A DNA stretch of 64,000 bases from assembly GCF_000379485.1 (NCBI RefSeq), contig NZ_KB902291.1:1-64000 (forward strand), given 5' to 3'. Within the stretch, counting starts at the first letter, position 1; each line of letters opens with the position of its first letter. The position numbers and the translations under genes are program-made. The DNA is from Wenxinia marina DSM 24838. Its GTDB lineage: Bacteria; Pseudomonadota; Alphaproteobacteria; Rhodobacterales; Rhodobacteraceae. Below are positions 7,976 to 17,364 of the stretch, one piece after another. The notes under the pieces were generated by a model, which was given only the letters and a program-made list of their open reading frames with translations, was not told where the DNA came from and searched no databases.

Positions 7976-8247
7976 GCCTCGTCCGTCGTCATCTCGCGCC
8001 GGATGGCCGCGGTGCGGCGGCCCCATTCGCTGTCCCTCGTCCGGGCCTGGTGCGCCTCGAACGCGGCGCGGTCGGCGAAGCGCTCGCGCACCTCCCAGAT
8101 CGTCGTGCCGGGCAGCTCCTCGACCTCGAACATCTCGCAGCCGGGTTCCTCGCGGGTCAGGCGCACATGCTCGGGCAGCAGGTCGCGCACCAGGGCCGCC
8201 TCGGCGGCGTCGGCGCAGATCAGGCGGCCGGTGACGGTGAAGGGCAT
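7972..8247 (-). CDS. Antibiotic biosynthesis monooxygenase (ABM) domain protein
   Basis: Small cytoplasmic protein of 91 aa with the ferredoxin-like dimeric ABM fold. Recognisable parts are the N-terminal strand FTVTGRLICADAAE, the central TREEPGCEMFEVEE and the late AFEAHQ motif near residues 64-69. Such proteins act as quinol monooxygenases or bind reactive aromatic compounds. It is coupled by an ATGA overlap to a DMT exporter, which suggests, without proof, that both deal with the same small molecule. Confidence 0.82.
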   Translation of the reverse strand: MPFTVTGRLICADAAEAALVRDLLPEHVRLTREEPGCEMFEVEELPGTTIWEVRERFADRAAFEAHQARTRDSEWGRRTAAIRREMTTDEA

Positions 8248-8311
8248 GGCGGGTCCTCCCAGCGGTGCGGGCGGACCATGCGGCGGGGCGGGGGCGGGCG
8301 CAAGGGCGCGG

Positions 8312-8965
8312 TCAGTCGAGGAAGCGCTCTGGCAGGTCGTCCTCGCGGCCCAGGAGGGCGGCGACGGACCAGAGCGTGCCGCGGGCGACGTTCAGGCCCC
8401 AGGCGGCGGCTTCGCGGGCGAGGCGGCCGGCGACGAAGGCGGGGTCGCGGTTGGCAATGGGCGAGGACTGGCAGATCGCGTCGGGCGCGCGGCCGGCCCA
8501 GGCGAAGCTCGCCCAGCTGCGCCACAGGTGGTAGCCCTCGGTCACGACCACGAAGGTCTCGTCGGGCGACAGCATCGCCAGCGAATAGGCGGCGTTCTCG
8601 AGCGTCGAATCGCTTCGGATCTCGGCCCGCGCCGCGCCCGGGGGCACGCCTTCGGCGACGGCGATCCGAGCCATCTCGTCGGCGACGATCGGCGTCCGGC
8701 CGCCGTTCCGTCCGCTGAAGATCAGCGTGGCGACCTTCCCGGAGGTCTGCAGCCCCGCGCCGGCGAGCGTCCGGTCGAGGCCGCCCTCCGAGAGCCCGCG
8801 GAACCGGCCCAGCCCCTCGCCGAGGACCACCGCCGCGTCCCAGCGCCCGTCCAGATCGGCGCAGCGCGGCGATAGCGCCATCGACCCCGAGACCGCCAGG
8901 GCGGGGAGCAGCAGCGCCAGCAAGGCCAGCCAGCCGAGGCGGCGGAGCGCCCGCCTCACTCCCAC
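8312..8965 (-). CDS. YdcF/SanA-like DUF218 membrane protein
   Basis: Protein of 217 aa with an N-terminal membrane anchor (residues 9-30) followed by a DUF218-like domain: [21 protein letters not shown], a stretch with ENAAYS, and [16 protein letters not shown]. Family members (YdcF, SanA, ElyC) act in the cell envelope and some bind nucleotide cofactors. The start is GTG 8965, overlapping the end of guaA by 10 nt, so it is likely the distal gene of a guaA unit. Function in this organism is unknown. Confidence 0.8.
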   Translation of the reverse strand: MGVRRALRRLGWLALLALLLPALAVSGSMALSPRCADLDGRWDAAVVLGEGLGRFRGLSEGGLDRTLAGAGLQTSGKVATLIFSGRNGGRTPIVADEMARIAVAEGVPPGAARAEIRSDSTLENAAYSLAMLSPDETFVVVTEGYHLWRSWASFAWAGRAPDAICQSSPIANRDPAFVAGRLAREAAAWGLNVARGTLWSVAALLGREDDLPERFLD

Positions 8966-10524
8966 TCGATGGTGCCGGGGGGCTTGGACGTGATGTCGTA
9001 GGTCACCCGGTTGATGCCCTTCACCTCGTTGATGATCCGCGTCGCGGTCTCGGAGAGGAAGTCGTGGCTGAACGGGTAGTAGTCGGCGGTCATGCCGTCG
9101 ACGGAGGTCACGGCGCGCAGCGCGCAGGCATAGTCGTAGGTCCGCCCGTCGCCCATGACGCCCACGGTCCGCACCGGCAGGATCGCGACGAAGGCCTGCC
9201 AGATCTCGTCGTACAGGCCGTGGCGGCGGATCTGGTCGATGTAGACCGCGTCCGCCTTGCGCAGGATGTCGAGCTTGGCGCGCGTGATCTCGCCCGGGCA
9301 GCGGATGGCGAGGCCGGGGCCGGGAAAGGGGTGACGGCCGATGAAATGCGCCGGCAGGCCGAGCTCGCGGCCGAGCGCGCGAACCTCGTCCTTGAAGAGC
9401 TCGCGCAGCGGCTCGACCAGCTTGAGCCCCATCTTCTCGGGCAGGCCGCCCACATTGTGGTGGCTCTTGATGGTGACCGAGGGGCCGCCGGCGAAGCTGA
9501 CGCTCTCGATCACGTCGGGGTAGAGCGTGCCCTGAGCGAGGAAGCGGGCGCCCTCAATCCCGTCGGCGTATTTCTGGAACACGTCGATGAACAGGCGGCC
9601 GATCGTCTTGCGCTTGGTCTCGGGGTCGCTGACGCCCTCGAGCGCGCCGAGGAACAGGTCCTGCTCCTGCGCGTGGATCACGTGCAGGTTCATGTGGTCG
9701 CGGAACATGCCCACGACCTCCTCGGCCTCGTTCAGGCGCAGCAGGCCGTGGTCGACGAAGACGCAGGTCAGCTGGTCGCCCACCGCCTCGTGGATCAGCG
9801 CGGCGGCGACGGACGAATCGACGCCGCCGGACAGGGCGCAGATCACTTTGGCGTCGCCCACCTGCTCGCGGATCATGCGCACCGCTTCCTCGCGGTAGGC
9901 GCCCATCGTCCAGTCGCCGGAGAAACCTGCGGCGCGGACGAAGTTCTCGTACAGCTGCGACCCACGGGGCGTGTGGTGCACCTCGGGGTGGAACTGCACG
10001 GCGTAGAAGTGGCGGCCCGGGTCGGCGGTGATCGCGAATGGCGCGCCGGGCGAGGTGCCGAAGACGCGGAATCCGGGGGCGATCTCGGCCACGTGGTCGC
10101 CGTGGCTCATCCAGACCTGCTCGCGGCCGGTGGAGAACCAGCCCTCCAGCAGGTCCAGCTTCTCGTCCGCCGGGGTGACGAAGGCACGGCCGAACTCGGC
10201 GGTGCCGTCGCCGGACAGGACCTTGCCGCCCAGCTCTTCCATCATCACCTGCTGGCCGTAGCAGATGCCGAGGATCGGCACCCCCAGCTCGAACACCTCG
10301 CGCGGGGGACGGGGCGAGCCGGGACGCGTCACGCTGTCGGGGCCGCCCGAGAGGATCACCGCCTTCGGCGCCTTCTCGGCCAGCATCGCGGCGGTGACGT
10401 TCTGGAACGGGTGGATCTCGCAGTAGACGTTCAGCTCGCGCAGGCGGCGCGCGATCAGCTGCGTCACCTGGGAGCCGAAGTCGATGATGAGGAGCAGGTC
10501 GTGGGCGTCGCCGGGCAGGGTCAT
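8956..10524 (-). CDS. guaA: GMP synthase (glutamine-hydrolysing)
   Basis: Converts XMP to GMP with glutamine and ATP (522 aa, the normal length). The N-terminal class I amidotransferase shows Cys88 in GICYGQQ and His179/Glu181 in QFHPEVHH. The ATP pyrophosphatase domain has the P-loop SGGVDSS at 232-238, and the C-terminal dimerisation domain ends in KPPGTIEWE. The ATG at 10524 gives the usual start; the longer frame upstream is an artefact of GC-rich DNA. It is followed by the overlapping YdcF-like gene. Confidence 0.97.
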   Translation of the reverse strand: MTLPGDAHDLLLIIDFGSQVTQLIARRLRELNVYCEIHPFQNVTAAMLAEKAPKAVILSGGPDSVTRPGSPRPPREVFELGVPILGICYGQQVMMEELGGKVLSGDGTAEFGRAFVTPADEKLDLLEGWFSTGREQVWMSHGDHVAEIAPGFRVFGTSPGAPFAITADPGRHFYAVQFHPEVHHTPRGSQLYENFVRAAGFSGDWTMGAYREEAVRMIREQVGDAKVICALSGGVDSSVAAALIHEAVGDQLTCVFVDHGLLRLNEAEEVVGMFRDHMNLHVIHAQEQDLFLGALEGVSDPETKRKTIGRLFIDVFQKYADGIEGARFLAQGTLYPDVIESVSFAGGPSVTIKSHHNVGGLPEKMGLKLVEPLRELFKDEVRALGRELGLPAHFIGRHPFPGPGLAIRCPGEITRAKLDILRKADAVYIDQIRRHGLYDEIWQAFVAILPVRTVGVMGDGRTYDYACALRAVTSVDGMTADYYPFSHDFLSETATRIINEVKGINRVTYDITSKPPGTIEWE

Positions 10525-10698
10525 GCCCCTGCCTCTAGGGCCGCGCCCCGGGCGAGGCAAGGCCCGCGCGGCGCGCTGGCGCACCGCCGGCCGGAGGGAT
10601 CGGCTGGTCGGGAACGACCGGGCCGCGACGGAGTTGAGCGGTTGATGCGGACCGCGCCGGTCCCGCGCACCCACCGACACGAAGCGAAGGAGGAGGCC

Positions 10699-11181
10699 AT
10701 GAACGACCTCGAAGCACTCTTCAAGCACTTCCTGAGAGACATCTACTACGCCGAGAAGCAGATCCTGAAGACCCTGCCCAAGATGGCGCGCAAGGCCGAC
10801 TCCGACGAACTGAAGGAGGCGTTCGAGCATCATCGCGAAGAGACCGAGGAGCAGATCGAGAACCTCGAGAAGGTGTTCGAGCAGCTCGGCCTGAAAGCCC
10901 GCGGCGTCACCTGCGAGGCGATCCAGGGCATCATCGAGGAAGGCAAGGAGATCATGGAGGAGGCGGAGGACGGGGATACCCGCGACGCCGGCATGATCGC
11001 CGCCGCGCAGGCGGTGGAGCATTACGAGATCACCCGCTACGGCACCATGATCGCGTGGGCCAAGACGCTCGGCTACACCGACGCGGTGCCGCTGCTGGAG
11101 GCGAACCTCAAGCAGGAATATTCCGCCGACGACAAGCTGACGAACCTGGCCACCTCGACGCTGAACCGCGAAGCGGCCTGA
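10699..11181 (+). CDS. DUF892 ferritin-like protein (YciE/YciF type)
   Basis: All-helical protein of 160 aa with the four-helix ferritin-like pattern of the YciE/YciF (DUF892) family. It opens [27 protein letters not shown] and has conserved acidic/His positions in [23 protein letters not shown] and [17 protein letters not shown] that could hold a di-metal site. E. coli relatives are stress-induced. ATG 10699 has a strong AAGGAGGAGG ribosome site. A perfect hairpin follows the stop. It is likely monocistronic and stress-linked by family knowledge only. Confidence 0.88.
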   Translation: MNDLEALFKHFLRDIYYAEKQILKTLPKMARKADSDELKEAFEHHREETEEQIENLEKVFEQLGLKARGVTCEAIQGIIEEGKEIMEEAEDGDTRDAGMIAAAQAVEHYEITRYGTMIAWAKTLGYTDAVPLLEANLKQEYSADDKLTNLATSTLNREAA

Positions 11182-11187
11182 CCCCTC

Positions 11188-11211
11188 GGCGCGCCCCCTC
11201 CGGGGCGCGCC
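11188..11211 (+). terminator. GC-rich hairpin after the DUF892 gene
   Basis: A perfect 10-bp stem (GGCGCGCCCC and complement) with a 4-nt loop begins 6 nt after the stop codon. No T-run follows, so it may terminate weakly or protect the mRNA 3' end. Confidence 0.55.
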
Positions 11212-11368
11212 CGCACCCGGGCCGGTGGCGGGCGACGCCGCCGGTCCGGGCGACCCTCACCCCGCGACATGTCGTTTTTCCCCCCACGGCGGCGCAAACC
11301 CGCCGCGGCTTGCGGACCGCAACCGCTAAGAGGGCGGGAAACCGCAGCCTCCCGAGGGGTCCGATACC

Positions 11369-12907
11369 ATGAGCGAAGTCAGTGCCCGCAGGCGGGGCGG
11401 CGGCGGCGCGGCGCGCCGGGCCGAGCGTACCGCGATCAGCGTCGAGACCGCCCGCTTCATCGAGCGCAACATCCCGAACTTCGAGGTGCTGGACGAGGAG
11501 GCGCTGCAGGTCATCGAGCACAACGCCGAGACCGTGCTCGAGGAGATCGGCGTCAACTTCGTCGAGAACCCGGCCGCGCTGGAACTCTGGCGCCAGGCCG
11601 GCGCCGACATCCAGGGCGAGCGGGTGCGCTTCCCCCGCGGCCTCGCCCGCGAGCTGTGCCGCACGGCGCCCTCCACCTTTACCCAGCACGCCCGCAACCC
11701 GCAGCGGAGCGTCGAGATCGGCGGGCGGAACCTCGTCCTCGCCCCGGTCTACGGCCCGCCCTTCGTGCGCGACGCCGACGGCGGCCGGCGCTACGCCACG
11801 ATCGAGGATTTCCGCAACTTCGTGAAGCTCGGCTACATGTCGAAGTGGCTGCACCATTCCGGCGGCACCGTGTGCGAGCCAACGGACGTGCCGGTGAACA
11901 AGCGCCACCTCGACATGCTGCACGCCCACATGACGCTGTCCGACAAGCCGTTCATGGGCTCGGTCACCGAACCCAGCCGGGCGCAGGATTCGGTCGACAT
12001 GTGCGGCATCCTCTTCGGCGAGGAGTTCGTGCAGGCGAACACGGTGATGACCTCGCTCATCAACATCAACTCGCCGCTGACCTTCGACGGGATCATGATG
12101 GGCGCGCTCGAGGTGTTCGCCCGCAACAACCAGGCCGCGATCATCTCGCCCTTCATCGTCGGCGGCGCGATGGCGCCGGTGACGGTGGCGGGGACGCTGA
12201 CGCAGGTCCTGGCCGAGGTGCTGGCCGGCGTGGCCTACAGCCAGCTGGTGCGCAAGGGTGCGCCGGTGATCTTCGGCGCCTTCGTCACCTCGATCGACAT
12301 GAACTCCGGCGCGCCGACCTTCGGCACGCCCGAGGCCTCGCTCATCACCTACGGCGCGGGGCAGCTGGCCCGGCGGATGGGTCTGCCCTACCGCTCGGCC
12401 GGCGCGTTCTGCGGGTCCAAGTTGCCCGACGCGCAGGCGGCGTACGAGAGCGCGAACTCGCTGAACATGGGCCTGCTCGCCGGCGTCAACTTCATGCTGC
12501 ACGCCTGCGGCTGGCTCGAGGGCGGCCTCGTCGCCTCCTACGAGAAGTTCGTGATGGACGCCGACCAGCTGGGCGTGCTGCACGGCCTCGCCCGCGGCGT
12601 CGACCTGTCCGAGAACGGGCAGGGGATGGACGCGCTGCGCGAGGTGGGGCCGGGGGGCCACTACCTCGGCTGCGCGCACACGCAGGCGAACTTCAAGAGC
12701 GCGTTCTGGCGGACCGACCTCCTCGACTACAAGCCGTTCGAGACGTGGGAGGAGGAGGGCGCCCGCGATACCCAGGCGCTCGCCGCGATCCGCGTGCGCC
12801 GGCAGCTCGAGACCTACCGCCAGCCTGACCTCGACCCCGGCATCAACGAGGCGCTCGCGGACTACGTCGCCAGGCGCAAGGCCTCGATGCCCGACGCCTT
12901 CATCTGA
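11369..12907 (+). CDS. Trimethylamine methyltransferase (MttB) family protein, non-pyrrolysine type
   Basis: Predicted corrinoid-dependent methyltransferase of 512 aa of the MttB superfamily. Family stretches include TPEASLITYGAGQLARRMGLPYRSAG, the central PVTVAGTLTQVLAEVLAGV, and VNFMLHACGWLEGGL. The frame is open from start to stop without an in-frame amber codon, so it is not a pyrrolysine enzyme. Characterised non-Pyl members demethylate glycine betaine or other quaternary amines. No corrinoid protein or reductive activator lies beside it, although DUF1638 and a 'virulence factor' gene, often found with such systems, occur elsewhere in the window. ATG 11369 follows GAGGGG. Substrate is inference. 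Confidence 0.88.
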   Translation: MSEVSARRRGGGGAARRAERTAISVETARFIERNIPNFEVLDEEALQVIEHNAETVLEEIGVNFVENPAALELWRQAGADIQGERVRFPRGLARELCRTAPSTFTQHARNPQRSVEIGGRNLVLAPVYGPPFVRDADGGRRYATIEDFRNFVKLGYMSKWLHHSGGTVCEPTDVPVNKRHLDMLHAHMTLSDKPFMGSVTEPSRAQDSVDMCGILFGEEFVQANTVMTSLININSPLTFDGIMMGALEVFARNNQAAIISPFIVGGAMAPVTVAGTLTQVLAEVLAGVAYSQLVRKGAPVIFGAFVTSIDMNSGAPTFGTPEASLITYGAGQLARRMGLPYRSAGAFCGSKLPDAQAAYESANSLNMGLLAGVNFMLHACGWLEGGLVASYEKFVMDADQLGVLHGLARGVDLSENGQGMDALREVGPGGHYLGCAHTQANFKSAFWRTDLLDYKPFETWEEEGARDTQALAAIRVRRQLETYRQPDLDPGINEALADYVARRKASMPDAFI

Positions 12908-13221
12908 TCGCCCCCGATGGGCCCGCCCGCGCGCGGGCGGGAGAGGTCGCGCAGGAGCGCGGCCTCACCCATCAGCGCGATGAGCGTCTCGACGTGCACG
13001 GCGACCTTGTAGTCCGCCGTCCCCGACCGGCGCTGTTCGTCCAGTTCCACCTCGCGGTCCAGGAGCCGCATCAGCGCCGGCCCCGGACGGCCCGGCGCCG
13101 CCCCGCCCAGCACGCGCGGCAGCACCCTGAGGCGATCATAATCCTCCAGCCCGTACCGCGCCGCGCTCACCAGGAGTCGCGGCCGCCGAAGCGCCTTCAC
13201 TCGTGTCTGCAGGTCTTCCAT
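12862..13221 (-). CDS. DUF6477 family protein
   Basis: Small cytoplasmic protein of 119 aa, MEDLQTRVKALRRPRLLVSAARYGLEDYDRLRVL at the N-terminus, followed by an acidic/basic helix and KVAVHVETLIALMGEA. It matches the short Rhodobacterales DUF6477 family, commonly found divergent from the DUF6456 HTH gene as here. ATG 13221 is used; an upstream in-frame ATG at 13308 would extend it into the AT-rich promoter region. The 3' end overlaps the MttB gene by 46 nt in convergent orientation. Function unknown. Confidence 0.72.
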   Translation of the reverse strand: MEDLQTRVKALRRPRLLVSAARYGLEDYDRLRVLPRVLGGAAPGRPGPALMRLLDREVELDEQRRSGTADYKVAVHVETLIALMGEAALLRDLSRPRAGGPIGGDQMKASGIEALRLAT

Positions 13222-13360
13222 TCGCGCGCACTCCTTCCCCAAGGCGACGGCGACAAAGTTGCACGAATCGAACCACTGTTGCGCGATCGGCCGCAGGCCG
13301 CTCCGCACATGCAGACATTGTAAATCAAATGGAAACAGTCTTCCGCTGTGGTTCGAAATG

Positions 13361-13376
13361 TTAAGCTTTGGGTAAC
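13361..13376. promoter_or_regulatory. CtrA-like box between DUF6477 and DUF6456 genes
   Basis: TTAA, seven bases, then GTAAC lies in the AT-rich part of the divergent gap, 68 bp before the chosen DUF6456 start. This matches the CtrA full-site consensus TTAA-N7-TTAA at seven of eight positions. CtrA control would fit the proposed GafA role of the downstream gene. One site in isolation is weak evidence. Confidence 0.45.
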
Positions 13377-13443
13377 CAACTCAACCGTAGGTTTAGTGCT
13401 CCTGCAGCGGGAGCGGCAGGGGATGAAGACGGGGATTGGGAAC

Positions 13444-14553
13444 ATGGGCGGAACGGACAGGTCCGGTCCCGGCGAGGGGTTGCCGGACTGGGTGCCACAA
13501 GCGGCGCGGCATTACCTCGCGCATACCGAGGAGGGGCTGTCGATCCGGCAGCTGGCCCGTCGGGCGGACGTCCACGCCTCCACCGTCCTGCGCCAGATCC
13601 GGCGGACGGAGGGGCGGCGGGACGACCCGCTGGTCGACGATGGATTGCGGGCGCTGGCCCGCGACGCACGGTCGGCAGGACGGCAGCGCAAGGAGACGAG
13701 GATGGGAGCAAGGGTCGGACCCGGCGAGGCGGCGGGCGCGCAGAGGGTGCCGGGCGCGGACGAGATCGAGAGCCACGCGGCGCGGATCCTCCGCCGGCTC
13801 GCCGAAAGCGGCGCCGTGCTCGCGGTGGCCCGCGACATGGAGATGGGCGTCGTCGTCCGCGAATCTCCGGACGGCACGCCGCAGCGCACGGCGGTGGTCG
13901 GGCGTGGGATCGCGCAGGCGATGGCGCTGCGCGACTGGGTGGCGCCCGTCGATCCCGCGGCGCGGATCGTCCGCTACCGCATCACCGCGACCGGGCGGAC
14001 CGCGCTGAAGGAGCTGCTCGCCCGTGCCGATCCGGCGCCGTCCGGCCTCGCCGAGGCGCGGGCCGGCTTCGACCGGCGGGGCGCGGATCCCGTGGACGAC
14101 ACGCTCCTCCGTCACGCCCGCAGCGCGATGCCCGAAAGTCCGCTCGTCGCGCTTGCCCGGCGGCGCGACCGGCACGGCGGCTACTTCCTGCCGCGGGACC
14201 TCGTCGCGGCGGGAGAGCGCCTGCGCGAGGATTACGAACTGGCGCAGATGGGCCCGCAGAAGGGAACCGACTGGCGCGCCGTCCTCGCCGGAGAGACGCC
14301 GCCCGCGGTCGGCCGGTCCGCCGATCCCGGCACCGCCGCGGCGGGCCGGCTCGCCGCCGCCCTGGCGGACCTCGGTCCCGGCCTCGGGGACGTGGTGCTG
14401 CGGTGCTGCTGCCTCCTCGAAGGGCTCGAGAGCCTGGAATCGTCGCTCGGCTGGTCGGCTCGTTCGGGCAAGGTCGTCCTGCGGATCGCGCTGCAGCGGC
14501 TGCGGCGCCACTACGACGAGACCGGGGGCCGGTTCGGCCCGATGATCGGCTGA
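13444..14553 (+). CDS. DUF6456 helix-turn-helix protein, candidate GafA-type activator
   Basis: Predicted DNA-binding regulator of 369 aa. An N-terminal HTH lies at residues 31-52 (GLSIRQLARRADVHASTVLRQI). A central basic, low-complexity part is followed by a C-terminal DUF6456 region, whose end (about 330-362, SGKVVLRIALQRLRRHY) looks like a sigma region-4 helix. This layout, DnaA/HTH-like N-terminus plus sigma-like C-terminus, is that described for GafA, the direct activator of the Rhodobacter gene transfer agent. ATG 13444 is preferred over 13348 and 13423 because the CtrA-like box lies upstream of it. The GafA link is inference. Confidence 0.75.
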   Translation: MGGTDRSGPGEGLPDWVPQAARHYLAHTEEGLSIRQLARRADVHASTVLRQIRRTEGRRDDPLVDDGLRALARDARSAGRQRKETRMGARVGPGEAAGAQRVPGADEIESHAARILRRLAESGAVLAVARDMEMGVVVRESPDGTPQRTAVVGRGIAQAMALRDWVAPVDPAARIVRYRITATGRTALKELLARADPAPSGLAEARAGFDRRGADPVDDTLLRHARSAMPESPLVALARRRDRHGGYFLPRDLVAAGERLREDYELAQMGPQKGTDWRAVLAGETPPAVGRSADPGTAAAGRLAAALADLGPGLGDVVLRCCCLLEGLESLESSLGWSARSGKVVLRIALQRLRRHYDETGGRFGPMIG

Positions 14554-14605
14554 GGACGGCCGACGGCGATTGACCGCGGCGATTGGCGGTGCACGTTCGC
14601 AGGGC

Positions 14606-15520
14606 ATGAAATCTCTCGCCGCAGCGCTCTTCCTCATGGCCGCCCCGGCCGCCGCCGACCCGGCCGCCGTCGAGCAGGCCTTCAGCGACTGGGTTGCGGC
14701 CAACCAGGCCGAACCGGCGACGCTGGCCGTCCTGGACGACGGCGCGGTGGTCCGGCAGGCGGGCCTCGGAGCGGACGCGGCGGCGCCCCGACCGCTGGCG
14801 AGCCTGTCCAAGCCGATCACCGCCGCCTGCGTTTCGGCGCTGGTGGAGGAAGGGACGCTCGCCTGGACCGACACCGCCGGCGACTGGCTCGGCCAGAGAG
14901 GCCCCGGGAGCGCCGCCCGCCTCGCCGACCTCGTCACCCACGGCTCCGGCATCGGCCCCGACGAGACCCAGGGCGACGCGGCACTCGCCGCCGCGCAGGA
15001 GCCGCAGACGGCCGGCGTCGCCGCCCGCGCCTTGTCGCGGCCCCTCGCCGCGGAGCCGGGCACATACGCCTACAACAACGAGAACTACGCCATCCTCGGC
15101 GCCGTTATCGAGGCGGCGACCGGCGAGGCCTACGACGAGGCGTGCCGGACCCGCGTCCTCGATCCCGCCGGCGTGACCGGCCGGATCGGCGGCCGCTGGG
15201 CCGCCCACGGGCCGTGGGGCGGGTGGGAGATGTCGGCGCCCGACTATGCCCGTCTGATCCGCTGGATCGCCGACCGTCCGGCAATGGACGCGCCTGCGCT
15301 CGCCATGGGCGGCGGGGTACTGTCGACGCAGGGGCTGCTGCGGCGGGAGAGCGGCATCGCCTGGGGCTTCGGCCTGCTCTGCTGGAACGGCCGGGCGAAC
15401 GGCGCCTACGCCGTCGCCCATCCCGACGGGCCGGCCATAGCGGTGACCTTCACCGGCTGCCCGGACGACGCGGCGCTTCAGTCTCTCGACGCGGCGCTCT
15501 TCGAGGCGGCGACGAAGTAG
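14606..15520 (+). CDS. Secreted serine hydrolase, class C beta-lactamase fold
   Basis: Protein of 304 aa with a signal peptide (MKSLAAALFLMAAPAAA). The SxxK motif is Ser66-Lys69 in LASLSKP, the YxN motif Tyr156-Asn158 in YAYNNENY, and a C-terminal HPDGPAIAVTFTG part occupies the KTG-equivalent region. The family includes D-aminopeptidases, esterases and penicillin-binding relatives acting in the periplasm. ATG 14606 was chosen as it begins the signal peptide; the ribosome site is weak. It lies in a short gap after the DUF6456 gene. Substrate unknown. Confidence 0.83.
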   Translation: MKSLAAALFLMAAPAAADPAAVEQAFSDWVAANQAEPATLAVLDDGAVVRQAGLGADAAAPRPLASLSKPITAACVSALVEEGTLAWTDTAGDWLGQRGPGSAARLADLVTHGSGIGPDETQGDAALAAAQEPQTAGVAARALSRPLAAEPGTYAYNNENYAILGAVIEAATGEAYDEACRTRVLDPAGVTGRIGGRWAAHGPWGGWEMSAPDYARLIRWIADRPAMDAPALAMGGGVLSTQGLLRRESGIAWGFGLLCWNGRANGAYAVAHPDGPAIAVTFTGCPDDAALQSLDAALFEAATK

Positions 15521-15728
15521 GCGACTCACGGTCCGTCCGGGTAGGATGGGGTGGCGGTTTCGTATAGCGTCCCAGGAATATGCCCAGCAGACGTCGCCCA
15601 TCCGCGGACGAGGGGCCCCGGTTCCGCGCACCGGCGGGACGCCCGCGGCGGTGCCCCGGTCGCAGACCGCTTCCGACGAAAAGACGGCCGGGTTGCAGCA
15701 CGTCCCGGATGGCATCGGGCAGCCAGCC

Positions 15729-16292
15729 ATGCCGCCACCCTGTCGGACCCGGAGACCGGCCGTGTTCCCGGACCGCGCCACCCGGTGCGCGGCCGCCGCC
15801 GCCGTGACGGCCCTCGTACCGTGCGGCCTGATGCCGGACACCCTGATCGACACCGCCGAGGGCTGGCGCCCGGCCTCGGCCCTCGTCCGCGGGACCGAGG
15901 TCCATACCGTCGATGGCGGCCTGCGCTCCGTCGCCGCGGTCCGCCAGCTCGCCGGGCCCGGCGATGCGATCCGGATTCCCGGCGGCAGCTTCGGCGCCGA
16001 CGACGAGACCTGGCTCTCGCCCGGCCAGATGATCCTGCTCGACACCGGCGCCGCGATGGGCCGGCTGAACGTCCCCGTCGCGCTGGTCCGGGCCGGGCAC
16101 CTCGTCGGCCATCGCGGCGTCCGCCGCGGCCGCGCGCCGTCCGACCTGCTGTTCCAGCCGGTCCTGCAGGAGGAGGAGGTGCTCTTCGCCTCGACCGGCC
16201 TGCGGCTCTTCGCCCCGGGCCGGACCACCGACCTGGAGCCGCAATCCTACCCCGTCCTGACCCACGAAGAGCTGCGCGAGGTCCTGAGATGA
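15729..16292 (+). CDS. Hint-domain (hedgehog/intein type) protein
   Basis: Protein of about 187 aa. The Hint-like core starts at [20 protein letters not shown], with the Cys in the position of the self-splicing nucleophile, and continues [22 protein letters not shown], ending with strands containing [13 protein letters not shown]. Rhodobacteraceae carry many such small Hint_2 proteins, often without a recognisable extein. The usual first residues of the family read GL-x-P-GT-x-V; here the order [11 protein letters not shown] fits loosely. The start is uncertain: an in-frame ATG at 15546 would add 61 low-complexity residues. Whether it is autocatalytic is unknown. Confidence 0.7.
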   Translation: MPPPCRTRRPAVFPDRATRCAAAAAVTALVPCGLMPDTLIDTAEGWRPASALVRGTEVHTVDGGLRSVAAVRQLAGPGDAIRIPGGSFGADDETWLSPGQMILLDTGAAMGRLNVPVALVRAGHLVGHRGVRRGRAPSDLLFQPVLQEEEVLFASTGLRLFAPGRTTDLEPQSYPVLTHEELREVLR

Positions 16293-16392
16293 GCCATGCG
16301 CCCGCCGCGGACCGCCCATTCGCCGCAGCCGCCGCGGTTGGCAGGGCCCCGCGACGGGTATAGGTAACCCTCACGCCCTGACAGGAGCCGAC

Positions 16393-17364
16393 ATGAGCCC
16401 CCGCGACCTCAGGATCCCCGGCGAGCGCCACCCCGAGAAGGCGCACCGCCCCGACAGCGCCGCCCAGCCGCGCAAGCCGGACTGGATCCGCGTGAAGGCG
16501 CCGACCAGCGCCGGCTACCGCGAGACCCGCGACATCATCCGCGAGCACCGCCTGTCCACCGTGTGCGAGGAGGCGGGTTGCCCGAACGTGGGCGAATGCT
16601 GGTCCCAGGGCCACGCCACGATGATGATCATGGGCGAGATCTGCACCCGCGGCTGCACCTTCTGCAACGTCGCCACCGGCCGGCCCGACGCGCTCGACGT
16701 GTTCGAGCCGGGGCGCGTGGCCGATGCGGTGAAGAAGCTGGGCCTCAGCCACGTCGTCATCACCTCCGTCGACCGCGACGACGTGGACGATGGCGGGGCC
16801 GAGCACTTCGCCCAGACGATCCGCGCCATCCGGCGGCAGGCGCCGGACACCACGATCGAGATCCTGACGCCCGATTTCCTGCGCTGCGGGCCCGAGGCGC
16901 TGGAGGTGGTCGTCGCGGCGAAGCCCGACGTCTTCAACCACAACCTCGAGACCGTGCCGGGCCTCTACCCGTCGGTCCGTCCCGGCGCACGCTACTTCCA
17001 CTCGCTGCGCCTGTTGCAACGGGTGAAGGAGCTGGACCCGGCGATGTTCACCAAGTCCGGCCTGATGGTCGGCCTCGGCGAGACGGCCGAGCAGGTCCGC
17101 CAGGTGATGGACGACATGCGCGCCGCCGACATCGATTTCCTGACCATCGGCCAGTACCTGCAACCGACGCCCAAGCACCACGCGGTGGAGAAGTTCGTGA
17201 CGCCGGACGAGTTCGCCGCCCTGGAGCGGTCGGCCTACGGCAAGGGGTTCCTGATGGTCTCGGCGACGCCGCTGACGCGATCCAGCTACCATGCGGGCGA
17301 CGATTTCGCCCGCCTGCGCGCCAGCCGCGAGCGCCAGCTGGCCGCCCGCCCCGCGCCGGCGTGA
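16393..17364 (+). CDS. lipA: Lipoyl synthase
   Basis: Radical-SAM enzyme (323 aa) that inserts two sulfurs into protein-bound octanoyl groups to make lipoyl cofactor for 2-oxoacid dehydrogenases. The auxiliary cluster cysteines are Cys58, 63 and 69 ([12 protein letters not shown]) and the SAM cluster cysteines Cys84, 88 and 91 (CTRGCTFC). The late [10 protein letters not shown] carries the conserved RSSY serine. All key residues are present. The ATG at 16393 follows AGGAGCCGAC. The stop overlaps the next gene in a GTGA. Confidence 0.97.
   Translation: MSPRDLRIPGERHPEKAHRPDSAAQPRKPDWIRVKAPTSAGYRETRDIIREHRLSTVCEEAGCPNVGECWSQGHATMMIMGEICTRGCTFCNVATGRPDALDVFEPGRVADAVKKLGLSHVVITSVDRDDVDDGGAEHFAQTIRAIRRQAPDTTIEILTPDFLRCGPEALEVVVAAKPDVFNHNLETVPGLYPSVRPGARYFHSLRLLQRVKELDPAMFTKSGLMVGLGETAEQVRQVMDDMRAADIDFLTIGQYLQPTPKHHAVEKFVTPDEFAALERSAYGKGFLMVSATPLTRSSYHAGDDFARLRASRERQLAARPAPA

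Noticed and set aside
8956-11022. A 688-aa extended frame for guaA
   Set aside because: The first 166 residues are antisense to the DUF892 gene; GuaA has its normal length from ATG 10524.
11369-12907. Pyrrolysine-containing trimethylamine methyltransferase
   Set aside because: No in-frame amber codon inside the 512-codon frame and no pyl genes nearby.
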